64,000 nt of DNA, from NCBI GenBank assembly GCA_963820375.1, contig CAWFZX010000008.1:48260-112259 (forward strand), in the 5' to 3' direction. This document shows positions 53,476 through 62,050 of the stretch, piece after piece. The stretch comes from AWTP1-13 sp963820375 (GTDB lineage: Bacteria; Pseudomonadota; Alphaproteobacteria; Rhizobiales; Hyphomicrobiaceae). The position numbers and the translations under genes were made by a program. Each line of letters opens with the position of its first letter. The stretch's first letter is position 1. The notes under the pieces are model-generated. The model was not told the origin of the DNA. It saw only the letters and a program-made list of their open reading frames with translations, and ran no database searches.

Positions 53476-54585
53476 TCAGCACACCGATAACTGCTCGACG
53501 ACCCGCTCGCCGATCGCCAGCGCCGCGGTCAGCCCGGGACTTTCGATTCCGAATAGTCCCACCAATCCCTTCAGTCCGTGCGTTTCGGGTCCGTGAACGG
53601 CGAAGTCGGGCACCGGTTCGCCCTCGCGGTAGAGCTTCGGCCGCACGCCGGTGTAATCCGGGTGCAGGCGTTCGACGTCGAGGCCGGGATAGTAGCTACG
53701 GATAAAATCCAAGAACTGCTCGAGCTTCTCCGGCTGGAAACTGTAATCGATGCCCGGCGTCCATTCGATGTCTGGACCGAATTTGCAGCGGCCGCCGATA
53801 TCGACGGTGGCGTGCAGGCCGAGCCAGGCTGCTTCCGGCATGGGATAAATGTGGCGCTTGAATGGGGAGCGTCCGGACAGCGCGTAGTACTGCCCCTTGG
53901 CATAGTAGGTTTCCGGCGGCCGATAGCCGTCGCCGAAGTCGAGCGAGCGGGCCAAGCGCGAGACGTGCAAGCCGGCCGAGAGCACGAGCTCATAGCAAGA
54001 AATTTCGCCTGGGGCCGCGCCGCCTGTAGCGAGGCGGAATGTGCCCTGGGCACGCGCAATGCGCTCGACCGGACAACGCAGGATGATGGAGCCCCCGCTA
54101 GCCTCGATATGACCCGAGAGCGCCAACATGAACGCATGACTGTCGATAATGCCGGTTGAGGGCGAGAGGAGCGCCGCAACGCAGGCGAGCTCGGGTTCAA
54201 GCGTCTTGGCTGCCTGACCCGACAGGAATTCCAGATCACTGACTCCATTCTTGCCGGCCACCTCACGGATCGCGGCAAGCTTGGCTAATTGGTTCTCGTG
54301 TGTCGCCACCAATAATTTGCCGCAGCGCGCATGCGGCACGCTGTTCTCGGCGCAGAATTGGTAGAGGAGTTGCTTGCCGCGTACGCACAACATCGCGCGT
54401 AGGCTACCCGGCGGATAATAGATCCCGGCGTGGATCACCTCACTGTTGCGCGATGACGTCTCCGAGCCGATGAGTTCGTGTTGCTCCAGGACGATGACCT
54501 CGCGACCGGCCCCGGCCAGGGCACGCGCGACGGCAAGGCCGACGACGCCCGCGCCGACGACAATGGTTTCCACATCTGCGGTCAT
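53476..54585 (-). CDS. FAD-dependent oxidoreductase, L-2-hydroxyglutarate oxidase-like
   Basis: A 369-residue DAO-type flavoprotein. The FAD fold VVGAGVVGLAVARALAGAG sits at 8-26, then SSRNSEVIHAGIYYPPGSL, GIIDSHAFMLAL, and LGLHATVDIGGRCKFGPD, with the C-terminal GLFGIESPGLTAALAIGE. This matches LhgO/YgaF-type enzymes, which oxidise L-2-hydroxyglutarate. ATG 54585 is used; it overlaps the stop of a small upstream frame as ATGA. Confidence 0.88.
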   Translation of the reverse strand: MTADVETIVVGAGVVGLAVARALAGAGREVIVLEQHELIGSETSSRNSEVIHAGIYYPPGSLRAMLCVRGKQLLYQFCAENSVPHARCGKLLVATHENQLAKLAAIREVAGKNGVSDLEFLSGQAAKTLEPELACVAALLSPSTGIIDSHAFMLALSGHIEASGGSIILRCPVERIARAQGTFRLATGGAAPGEISCYELVLSAGLHVSRLARSLDFGDGYRPPETYYAKGQYYALSGRSPFKRHIYPMPEAAWLGLHATVDIGGRCKFGPDIEWTPGIDYSFQPEKLEQFLDFIRSYYPGLDVERLHPDYTGVRPKLYREGEPVPDFAVHGPETHGLKGLVGLFGIESPGLTAALAIGERVVEQLSVC

Positions 54586-54731
54586 TGCGTCTTGCGTGAT
54601 GTGGCCGGCAGTTCGGCACCCCACTCACGGTCGGCGATCGATCCGAGGACCCAGAATGGCAGCAAAGAAGCGATAACTTTCACCCCGTCGGCGACCAACG
54701 TCACAACCCAAGTCCACACCTGAAAACTCAT
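54582..54731 (-). CDS. Small membrane protein (49 residues) coupled to the oxidase
   Basis: An open frame of 49 codons from ATG 54731, with an AGGA site. The product starts MSFQVWTWVVTLVADGVKV and continues IASLLPFWVLGSIADREWG, so it has one membrane-spanning stretch (about 5-32). Its TGA overlaps the oxidase ATG by four bases (ATGA), a sign of translational coupling. It could be a membrane anchor or only a leader frame. Confidence 0.45.
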   Translation of the reverse strand: MSFQVWTWVVTLVADGVKVIASLLPFWVLGSIADREWGAELPATSRKTQ

Positions 54732-55203
54732 GGTCCTGGACACTCATGGTCAAGGCAACGACCACGTTGCCCAAACCCGGCAGGAACATCAAGCCCGCCG
54801 GGCGTATCCCTCGCAAAGGAGCATCGCCGTGGCGATGGTGTGCGTGCGATCGGGCGGCATTTCAGGGTCATGCAGCGATGATCTGAGGTGTTGCGGTTGC
54901 GAGCCCGCGCGCATGGACGAGCGCGGGCGCCGTTTGCCTGATCGGCTGGCCCGCACCCTTTGTCGCACGCAGGACGCGGGCGCAATCGTCCGACGAGGGC
55001 GCCCGGTGGCCGGTCGTGGGCACAGACGGTCTGCCACGCCGATGGTCGCTATCCGGCGCCCGGTTGCATAGCCAATTGGACTGCTCCCAGAACAATGCTA
55101 GAACAAAACAAGCACATTTGGGTTCAGCCCAAGCGGGACCGGGGCGACTCAGCTAGCTGCTGGTCGATCGCGCCGCCAAAGGATCGTGAAGAAAGGGGTA
55201 TCG
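54732..55203. other. Divergent gene-free stretch before the DUF2130 gene
   Basis: About 470 bases. No frame on either strand looks like a protein. It should carry promoters for the small-protein/oxidase pair (minus) and the DUF2130 gene (plus). AAGGGG near 55193 is the ribosome site of the latter. Confidence 0.4.
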
Positions 55204-56349
55204 ATGGGCCTTCGTCAGCCATCCAGTCACCAACCAATCCACCCCCATGCGTACGCCGCTGGGCACCGCTGTCCCATGTGCGAGCAGCCCATCGGGCAGG
55301 ATGTGGTGCGTCGCATCGAGGCCAGGCAACGCGAGCAGCACGAGGCAGCGCTGCGGTTGGCCCGCGCCGAGGCGGCCGTGGCCGTCGAACAGGAGGTAGC
55401 GGCCACGCGCATCGAGGCCAGGCAGGCGGCGGTCGCGTTGACGACAAGGCTTGCCGAGTTCCAGGCGAAGCTGGCCCAGGAGCAGGAGGTGCGCGTCAGC
55501 GTCGAGGAACAGCTGGTGGCCCTCAAGTCCGAGCAGCGCGCCGCCATCGATGCCGGCGTGGCCGAGATCCGGGAGGGCCTGCAGCGCCAGAAAGAGGATT
55601 TGCAACGGGAGAAAGAGAATGCCGTGCTCGCCGAGAAGGCCAAGGTCCTGAAGCTACAGGCGGAACTGCAGGACATGCAGCGCAAGCTCGAAGGCAAGTC
55701 GGCGCATGAACTAGGCGAGGGTTCCGAACTCGATCTTTACGATGAGCTGCGCGCAGCCTTCGAGTTGGACCGCATCCAACGCGTGCCGAAGGGCGTCAAT
55801 GGGGCCGACGTGATCCACGAGGTCGTGCACAACGGCAAGGTGTGCGGCAAGATCATCTACGATGCCAAGAACCGCGACGCCTGGCAGAACGCGTTCGCCA
55901 GTAAACTGAAGGCGGACAAGTTGGCGCAAGGGGCAGATCACGCCATCCTCTCGAGCAACAAGTTTCCGAAGGACAAGAGCCAGATCCACTGCCAGGACGG
56001 CGTGATCGTCGCCAATCCCGCGCGCGTGCTGGCGATCGTCGAAATCCTGCGCGATCAACTGGTCCGCATGCATGAGCTGCGGGTCAGCAATGAGGAGCGC
56101 GGCAGCAAGACGGTCGAGCTTTACGCCTTCATCACTTCGGAGCCATTCAAGCAGCTCGTCGAGCAAGTGGAGGCGCAGGGCGGCAAGATGCTCGAGCTCG
56201 ATGCCAAGGAACAGGAGGCGCACCGGCGCGTCTGGGATCAACGCAACAAGCTCATCCGTGCCGTGCTGAAGGCAAAAAGCGATCTGTCGTTCGAAATCGA
56301 CCGCATCATCGGCACGGCTGGCAATGGGCCGGAGGGCGAGCCGGCCTAA
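55204..56349 (+). CDS. DUF2130 coiled-coil protein
   Basis: A 381-residue DUF2130 protein of unknown function, a family thought to be nuclease-like. A short cysteine pair CPMCEQP (about 24-30) precedes a long coiled coil (about 35-170, rich in R, E, Q, A and L). The C-terminal domain has GADVIHEVVHNGKVCGKIIYDAKNRDAWQNAF, a restriction-nuclease-like strand pattern with D, then QIHCQDGVIVANPARV. The ATG at 55204 is better supported than the GTG at 55186. Confidence 0.85.
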   Translation: MGLRQPSSHQPIHPHAYAAGHRCPMCEQPIGQDVVRRIEARQREQHEAALRLARAEAAVAVEQEVAATRIEARQAAVALTTRLAEFQAKLAQEQEVRVSVEEQLVALKSEQRAAIDAGVAEIREGLQRQKEDLQREKENAVLAEKAKVLKLQAELQDMQRKLEGKSAHELGEGSELDLYDELRAAFELDRIQRVPKGVNGADVIHEVVHNGKVCGKIIYDAKNRDAWQNAFASKLKADKLAQGADHAILSSNKFPKDKSQIHCQDGVIVANPARVLAIVEILRDQLVRMHELRVSNEERGSKTVELYAFITSEPFKQLVEQVEAQGGKMLELDAKEQEAHRRVWDQRNKLIRAVLKAKSDLSFEIDRIIGTAGNGPEGEPA

Positions 56350-56392
56350 CCTGGCTGAGCGCCGACGTAAGAGGGGCCGCGAGACCGTCCAG

Positions 56393-56416
56393 CCGCGCCA
56401 GCCGGCAACGGCGCGG
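56393..56416. terminator. Hairpin between convergent DUF2130 gene and rpe
   Basis: A perfect 7-bp stem (56393-56399 with 56410-56416) and a 10-base loop in the 83-base gap between two converging genes. It could serve both; there is no T-run. Confidence 0.4.
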
Positions 56417-56432
56417 GCGTTGGCGTGTGTTC

Positions 56433-57101
56433 TCAAGCGTGTGCGGCCGCCGCGCGGATGGCCGCAATGTTGTCCGCGTACTTGCTGTCCTTGAACACGG
56501 CCGAGCCGGCGACAAGCACATTGGCTCCGGCTTTCGCGCAGGCCGCGGCCGTGTCGGGCGTGATGCCGCCGTCAACCTCGAGTTGGATCGGCAGCGAGCC
56601 GATCATGGATCGCACGCGCGCAATCTTTTCGAGCATCGCCGGAACAAAAGCCTGACCACCGAAACCCGGATTGACGGTCATCACCAAGATCAAATCGAGG
56701 CGATCGAGGACGTAGGCAATGGCACTCTCAGGCGTCTGCGGCGTGAGCGAAACGCCGGCTTTCTTGCCGCAACCGCGGATGAGCTGTAGCGAACGGTCCA
56801 GGTGCGGGCCGGCCTCAGCGTGCACCGTGATGATGTCCGAGCCGGCCTCCGCAAACGCGGCGATAAAGGGGTCGGCTGGGGCGATCATCAAGTGAACGTC
56901 CAGCACCTTTTGCGTATGCGGACGGATCGCCTTAACCACCGCCGGACCAATGGTGATGTTGGGCACGAAGTGACCATCCATCACATCGACATGGACCCAA
57001 TCGCACCCGGCCCGGTCAATGGCACGCACTTCCTCGCCGAGGCGCGCAAAATCCGCCGACAGGATGGAGGGTGCGATCAGAGTATCCCGCCTCGTTGCCA
57101 T
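56433..57101 (-). CDS. rpe: Ribulose-phosphate 3-epimerase
   Basis: Rpe interconverts ribulose-5-phosphate and xylulose-5-phosphate in the pentose phosphate and Calvin pathways. The 222-residue TIM barrel has IAPSILSADFARLGEEV, WVHVDVMDGHFVPNITIGP with the metal/catalytic residues, LDVHLMI, ILVMTVNPGFGGQ and IQLEVDGGI. AAGAGG lies before the ATG, inside the end of rimK, nine bases after its stop; the two form an operon. Confidence 0.97.
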   Translation of the reverse strand: MATRRDTLIAPSILSADFARLGEEVRAIDRAGCDWVHVDVMDGHFVPNITIGPAVVKAIRPHTQKVLDVHLMIAPADPFIAAFAEAGSDIITVHAEAGPHLDRSLQLIRGCGKKAGVSLTPQTPESAIAYVLDRLDLILVMTVNPGFGGQAFVPAMLEKIARVRSMIGSLPIQLEVDGGITPDTAAACAKAGANVLVAGSAVFKDSKYADNIAAIRAAAAHA

Positions 57102-57110
57102 AAAGCCTCT

Positions 57111-58019
57111 TCACCCCTTGACGCCCCGTGTCCTGGTCTCGCCAGGCCTGGCCGTCTCCTCCAGGAACTCAATGATGGCGCCGGCGACATCGATGCGGTT
57201 CGCCGCCTCCATGCCCTCGATGCCCGGCGAAGAATTCACCTCGAGGACGAGCGGCCCCCGGCTGGAGCGCAGCAGGTCGACGCCGCAGACATTGAGACCC
57301 AGCGCCTCGGCCGAGCGCAGTGCCGTCTTGCGCTCCTCCTCGCTCAGCGCGGCTGCCTCCGCGCGTCCGCCACGATGCAAGTTGGCGCGAAAATCGCCAG
57401 TCTTGCCCGAACGCTTCATGCTGGCCACCACGGCGCGACCCACGACGAGCGCGCGAATATCGCTTCCCCCCGCCTCCTTGATGTATTCCTGAACCAGGAT
57501 GTTCATGTTGGCGGCACTGAAGGCCTCGATGATCGATTTGGCGGACGCCGCGGTCTCGGCGAGGATAACACCACGGCCCTGGGTCCCCTCGAGCAGCTTG
57601 ATCACGCATGGCGTGCCGCCGACTTCCTTCACCACGTCCTCGGCGCGGCGTGGATCGTGTGCAAATGCCGTCACCGGCAAGCCGATACCCTCCCGGGCGA
57701 GCAGCTGCAGGGCGCGCAGCTTATCGCGTGAGCGGCCGATGGCCACGCTCTCGTTCAAGGGGAACACCCCTTGCATTTCGAATTGTCGCAAGACCGCCAG
57801 GCCATAGTGCGTGACCGAAGCGCCGATCCGCGGAATGACGGCATCGTAGCAAGGCAGCACACGCCCGCCATACATCAGGGTCGGCTTGCTCGAGGTGATA
57901 TTCATGTGCACATGCAGCGTGTTGACGACATCGATCTCATGGCCCCGCTGGCGCGCTGCCTCGATGATACGCCGATGCGAATAAAGGCCCGGATTGCGGG
58001 CGAGCATGACGAGCTTCAT
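57111..58019 (-). CDS. rimK: RimK-type alpha-L-glutamate ligase (ribosomal protein S6 modification)
   Basis: RimK is an ATP-grasp ligase that adds glutamates to the C terminus of ribosomal protein S6. The 302-residue length fits. Motifs are DAVIPRIGASVTHYG, NESVAIGRSRDKLRALQLL, GTPCVIKLLEGTQGRGV (ATP-grasp lysine), VQEYIKEAGGSDIRALVVG and LVLEVNSSPGIEGME (metal ligands). An ATG at 58019 gives the standard start. It precedes rpe in the same operon. Confidence 0.95.
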   Translation of the reverse strand: MKLVMLARNPGLYSHRRIIEAARQRGHEIDVVNTLHVHMNITSSKPTLMYGGRVLPCYDAVIPRIGASVTHYGLAVLRQFEMQGVFPLNESVAIGRSRDKLRALQLLAREGIGLPVTAFAHDPRRAEDVVKEVGGTPCVIKLLEGTQGRGVILAETAASAKSIIEAFSAANMNILVQEYIKEAGGSDIRALVVGRAVVASMKRSGKTGDFRANLHRGGRAEAAALSEEERKTALRSAEALGLNVCGVDLLRSSRGPLVLEVNSSPGIEGMEAANRIDVAGAIIEFLEETARPGETRTRGVKG

Positions 58020-58154
58020 GGGTCGTGCCCGCACCCTATGCTGCGCTGCATCCCAGCAAAAAGGCTCTGCATCGCTCCGTGATAGAGCATATCCGGCGCC
58101 AGGGCAAAGGACGCCTTAGGGGTGCAGCAACAGCGACTTGGCCGAATGTGGTGG

Positions 58155-58367
58155 CTAATTTCTTGAGGTCTCAGCCTCGATCAATTCGGGGGTGCCGCCG
58201 GCTGCGGCCTCGTCGGGATCGATACTCGCGTACAGCAACCAGGCTCCCAGCATGACCGCCACGGCGAGCACCAGGAGACCCCAGGCCGCCCGCCGTAGCG
58301 CCCATCCCAGAGTCGCAATTTGGGGGACTGGCCCTTTTTCCGAGCCTTTGGCTGAAGCTGACGACAA
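58155..58367 (-). CDS. Small single-pass membrane protein
   Basis: A 70-residue product starting with TTG at 58367 (GGGGAG upstream at -10). A basic patch LRR is followed by one membrane span (about 29-48) and an acidic tail. Unknown family. The weak start codon lowers confidence, but the layout (cytoplasmic polar start, one span, acidic end) is protein-like. Confidence 0.45.
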   Translation of the reverse strand: MSSASAKGSEKGPVPQIATLGWALRRAAWGLLVLAVAVMLGAWLLYASIDPDEAAAGGTPELIEAETSRN

Positions 58368-58527
58368 TTTCTGGATCTCCCCTCATCTACCGCCTGGGGC
58401 GGCCCCCCGCTGCACCGATCAATGCCCCCAGGATTTTGGCGACGTCAAGGTAAGCCATCATCACCATCGATTGATGAAGAACGGCTGCAGCCGGTCTGTG
58501 GCACGGATGCGACATTGTCCCGCGGCA

Positions 58528-60018
58528 TCAGCGGATGCGGCGGCCAAAGATCAAAATGGTGCTGAGCGGCAACGCCAAACTGACCAGGATTGCGGCCACC
58601 ACCAGGGCCGGCAGGTTGGCGTAGTCGCCCCGATCGACAGGGAAGATGAGGTTCAGATACTTGGTGCCGAGATTACCGGCGACCAAGGCCATGTTCATGA
58701 GTGATGCCATCAGTGCAAACCAAGTGGCGCGATGCCCCGCAGGAGCATAGATCGCAATCAGCGTCAGGAGGGGGATCAGGCCGAGTTGCGCCAGCGGAGA
58801 CGTAGCCGCCTCGTCGATCAAGGCAATGCTGCGAGCGCCAATCCCGAACAGACGCTCGGTGGTGTGATGCAATTGGAACACCAAGGCAAGGGTCGGCAGC
58901 GACAGGATGCCGCCGAGCACGGTCAGCCACAGCAACACCCGCGCCACTGGATGGCGCGTGATCAGGTCGGAAAGCAACCAGGCGCCGATGACGGCGATGG
59001 CGGCGCCGGTTTGCTGCAGAATGCCGTAAAAGGCCTCATCGAAGCCCAGCACATCGATTGCGAACCAGCGATAGCCCTCCCCTACGCTCGGCGCGGCCCG
59101 AAAGGCGAAGATAATGACCGAGGCGAAAAAGATTCGGCTCGCGGTCTGATGGTCGACCGCACTCGTGACACGGCGCAACATGGCGATGATCACGGTCATT
59201 GAGATGGCGAAGACGATCTCCTGATTGAATGGAATTGAGGAAAGGCCGAGCGCGAGAACCACCGCACCGAAGAGGACGCCACCGCCAAGAATGCGCCAGT
59301 CGGTGGGGCGGCGTTCGCTGGTATCCGTATCTGCGAGCAAGGCACCGGAAACGGAGATCAACGGCACCACCAGGCCCAGCAAAAACACGGTCTCATAGGA
59401 AACATACTGCGCCAAAAAGCCCGAAACGCCGGCCACTGCGAAAATGCCGAAAGACAACGCCAGCCGACCCAACACCTGTACCATGCCAAGGTCGTGATCG
59501 ATTTCCGCCTTGGCGCGGGGACTGCCATCCTCGCTTAGCCGCGGAACGACCTCGGTGCTCATGGCATCGGCGACCACGTCTTGGATTACGACGCCTGTGA
59601 CGGTGAGAAGCTGGGCCAGCACATAAAGCGTCTCGATAGCCACTCCCGGGATCCAGCCGCCCGCGGCTCCCGCCAGCAGAATGAAGCCGGTAGCGATCAA
59701 ACCCGCGCCGACAAATATGTAGCTGCGGCGCTGCGAGCCCAGTAGCGGGACCGTATCCACAAGTTCACCGAAGACCATTTTTATGGTCCAGGGCAATGTG
59801 AGCCAGACGCCGAGTGCGGCCAGCTCCGCGGGCGTCATGCTAAGCGCTTGCTTGATCCAGAAGGCTTCGGCGATGCCGGTAAGCCCCAGCGCTCCATAGG
59901 CGAAGTAGATCATCAACAGTGGGAGATATCGCACCCGCATGGCACGGATTGGCGCTAGCAGAGCGCCGTCGAGCCGTTGCCTCCATGGCGCGGAGATCTT
60001 GCGATGGTCCGTATCCAT
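58528..60018 (-). CDS. MFS-type carrier, folate-biopterin transporter (BT1)-like
   Basis: A 496-residue integral membrane protein with about 12 spans. It shows YFAYGALGLTGIAEAFWIKQ near the start, LPWTIKMVFGELVDTVPLLG, GVVIQDVVADAMSTEVVPRL and ASLMNMALVAGNLGTKYLN, a pattern shared with BT1/folate-biopterin transporters and PucC-like MFS proteins. Substrate unknown. The ATG at 60018 follows an AGGTGAG site inside the end of a 41-residue frame, so the two are probably co-transcribed. Confidence 0.8.
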   Translation of the reverse strand: MDTDHRKISAPWRQRLDGALLAPIRAMRVRYLPLLMIYFAYGALGLTGIAEAFWIKQALSMTPAELAALGVWLTLPWTIKMVFGELVDTVPLLGSQRRSYIFVGAGLIATGFILLAGAAGGWIPGVAIETLYVLAQLLTVTGVVIQDVVADAMSTEVVPRLSEDGSPRAKAEIDHDLGMVQVLGRLALSFGIFAVAGVSGFLAQYVSYETVFLLGLVVPLISVSGALLADTDTSERRPTDWRILGGGVLFGAVVLALGLSSIPFNQEIVFAISMTVIIAMLRRVTSAVDHQTASRIFFASVIIFAFRAAPSVGEGYRWFAIDVLGFDEAFYGILQQTGAAIAVIGAWLLSDLITRHPVARVLLWLTVLGGILSLPTLALVFQLHHTTERLFGIGARSIALIDEAATSPLAQLGLIPLLTLIAIYAPAGHRATWFALMASLMNMALVAGNLGTKYLNLIFPVDRGDYANLPALVVAAILVSLALPLSTILIFGRRIR

Positions 60019-60026
60019 GCCAATTC

Positions 60027-60152
60027 TCACCTGCCTTTGACGGTCGCCGCCACCGGCTTGGGTGGCGCATGCCGCGATCCCAGGTCGGACGGCTCCAGAT
60101 TCTCGCATGTTCCAAGCGGGGCCACGCGCTTGATTTCCGTGTTCCGAGCCAT
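60027..60152 (-). CDS. Possible 41-residue leader peptide or small protein
   Basis: A short frame from ATG 60152 with an AGGAG site nine bases upstream. The product MARNTEIKRVAPLGTCENLE is basic and has one cysteine; it has no membrane segment. It ends eight bases before the transporter start. It may be a real small protein or a leader that controls the transporter; both are guesses. Confidence 0.35.
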   Translation of the reverse strand: MARNTEIKRVAPLGTCENLEPSDLGSRHAPPKPVAATVKGR

Positions 60153-60224
60153 TAGGTGTCTCCTACCGAGGAGGACGGCCACTGTTTTCCTCGACTGCCA
60201 AGCTCGCCACGTTCGACTGGCAAG

Positions 60225-60301
60225 GCACCGGTAGCTCAGCTGGATAGAGCACCAGACTACGAATCTGGGGGTCAGGGGTTCGAATCCTCTCCGGTGCGCC
60301 A
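60225..60301 (+). tRNA. tRNA-Arg (anticodon ACG)
   Basis: A 77-base plus-strand cloverleaf: acceptor GCACCGG/CCGGTGC, anticodon stem CCAGA/TCTGG with loop CTACGAA (anticodon ACG), T arm AGGGG-TTCGAAT-CCTCT (one G-T pair), discriminator G and encoded CCA. It is the main CGN-reading tRNA. The integrase begins 48 bases after its 3' end. Confidence 0.96.
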
Positions 60302-60349
60302 TAAAATCAAGCTAACGATCTCAGGATATTGGCGCGGGGACAAAAAGTC

Positions 60350-61582
60350 TCAACGGCGCCGTTCTGACTCGGAAATCAGTGGCTCATTCTGACTTTCGTA
60401 CTGCGCGTGTTCTAATTCGGTGACCCATGCCCGACGTTTGCGAGTAGCCGCGAGGCGCTGAGCATCGGTCTTCTTGATGTAACCGCGAGCGGCATCCGGC
60501 GTGCGGTGCCCTGACAAGCTCATTACGCCCTGCTCGCTCAATTCGGCATCTCCTAGCTCGGTCATACCACCGTGCCGACAAGCCGTCATCGTAACGTGTT
60601 CGGGCAGTCCTGCGGCGCGCCTTGCCTCACGCACGATACGCTTCGCGTAAGAGAACGAGTAAGGCCGTGCCACGCCTTTGCTCCCAGGCGTGACTACGAT
60701 CGAAATGCCGAGCCTATCGAGTTCCTTCAGTCGCAGCTCAAGCTCCGGGTAGAACCGATCGCCTGTTGCCTCCAGTGGATGCCAGACCACGGCGCCGGTC
60801 TTGTGGTGGACAATCCGAACTTGTCCCGGTCGTTCACTCGGACGGTAGTCTGTCCAACGTAAATGCCCTGCCAACACGTTCTCCGGCCGTTGCAGCCATT
60901 CAAAGCAGACTAGTGGGACGATAGCTAAGTGTGGGTGACCGTACGCACGGATAGCGTCGCTTAAGGCAAATGCCTCTGTTCGGGTCGCATGCTCGATTGT
61001 CGATGTGCTCCGGAATTTGGTCAATCCGACGAAAGGATTCGTTGGCACAAACTGTTGTGGGTGGGTTCTCTGGACGATCGTCCATGCTTTCTTAGCGATG
61101 TCGATCGTGTGGTTGGCTCGTCTTAGCTTTTTCCCTTCCTTGCCGCCACGGAGTGCCTCGTAGATCTTGTCCACCGCAGCAGGCGTGATGGATCTTGCCG
61201 GAAGCGTGCCTAATCGATCCCCCCTTCGCGTCGGCAATTCGGTCAATAGACTGAGCTGGTAGCGGTAGCTCGGCTTGGTGCGCTCTTTGAGCTTTTCGAA
61301 GGCCGGCGACCGACAGTAAATTTCGACCCACCAATCGACTGTGCCGAACCGATTGGACGTTTCCAATGATCGGTCCGCACCCTTTCCTACACGCCACGCA
61401 TCCAGATGGGCGTTCAATTGATCTGCCCTCAATTTCGCGGAGGCATAGTCCACGCCCAACGCCTCACGGTGGAGGCTGAAGCCACTCTTAATGTCGCTTT
61501 TCTTGGCGTTCCAATAGTACGCTGCCTGCCCGGATTTGAGCCTCTTTGCGATCATGTAGCGCGGCCAGCCAACTGGTTTCAC
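60350..61582 (-). CDS. int: Tyrosine-recombinase (phage-type) integrase
   Basis: A 410-residue integrase. The N-terminal DNA-binding region starts with KPVGWPRYMIAKRLKSGQAA; the catalytic domain has Arg 232 in EWLQRPENVLAG, Lys 261 in VHHKTGAVVWHPL, Arg 336 in TACRHGGMTELG, His 359 in LSGHRTPDA and the nucleophile Tyr 368 in GYIKKT. The start GTG at 61582 overlaps the stop of the AlpA-like gene (GTGA), and the longer upstream frame overlaps that gene and is rejected. Catalytic residues are intact, so the element may still be mobile with help. Confidence 0.93.
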   Translation of the reverse strand: MKPVGWPRYMIAKRLKSGQAAYYWNAKKSDIKSGFSLHREALGVDYASAKLRADQLNAHLDAWRVGKGADRSLETSNRFGTVDWWVEIYCRSPAFEKLKERTKPSYRYQLSLLTELPTRRGDRLGTLPARSITPAAVDKIYEALRGGKEGKKLRRANHTIDIAKKAWTIVQRTHPQQFVPTNPFVGLTKFRSTSTIEHATRTEAFALSDAIRAYGHPHLAIVPLVCFEWLQRPENVLAGHLRWTDYRPSERPGQVRIVHHKTGAVVWHPLEATGDRFYPELELRLKELDRLGISIVVTPGSKGVARPYSFSYAKRIVREARRAAGLPEHVTMTACRHGGMTELGDAELSEQGVMSLSGHRTPDAARGYIKKTDAQRLAATRKRRAWVTELEHAQYESQNEPLISESERRR

Positions 61583-61818
61583 AAGACGTCTGCAGCGTCC
61601 CGGACGTTCAATGGGCGCGTGGATGCTCGATCGATTGCAGCGTCGAGATCCTCCTTGAGCCATCGCTCACCCTTTCCCAACAATCTGAGAGGCACTGGCC
61701 ATAGTTTACCCACCGATCTCCGAAACGCATCAACTGATCGCTCATCGACATAGGCCGCCGCCGTCTCCGCCCGCATTAGGCGTGGCCAAGAACCGGGATT
61801 TGGGGGATATCGGCTCAT
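61579..61818 (-). CDS. AlpA/excisionase-like small DNA-binding protein
   Basis: A 79-residue protein with the pattern LMRAETAAAYVDERSVDAFR and WLKEDLDAAIDRA, as in MerR/excisionase-type helix-turn-helix proteins (AlpA-like). These small proteins often regulate or direct the adjacent integrase. Its TGA overlaps the integrase GTG by four bases. The ATG at 61818 is chosen; a longer frame to 62100 looks unlike protein. Confidence 0.75.
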   Translation of the reverse strand: MSRYPPNPGSWPRLMRAETAAAYVDERSVDAFRRSVGKLWPVPLRLLGKGERWLKEDLDAAIDRASTRPLNVRDAADVL

Positions 61819-62050
61819 TAGGTTTCCGCCAGCGAACGTGCCGCCGGGGTAGGCGGGTAGAGGAGATCCAGCTGTATGGCGCCGCTCAGCGCACGCAACG
61901 CCTTGCTGGTCGCATTTTGCGCGGGAACATCGGGGACAAGGGGGACACACCTGCCAGCAAAGGTATTTCTGTATCCCGAACGTGTCCCCAAACCGCAGAC
62001 CTCCGGGGACCACTGCGCAATTCAGATCCGATCGCCGGAGCTTGCTGAGA

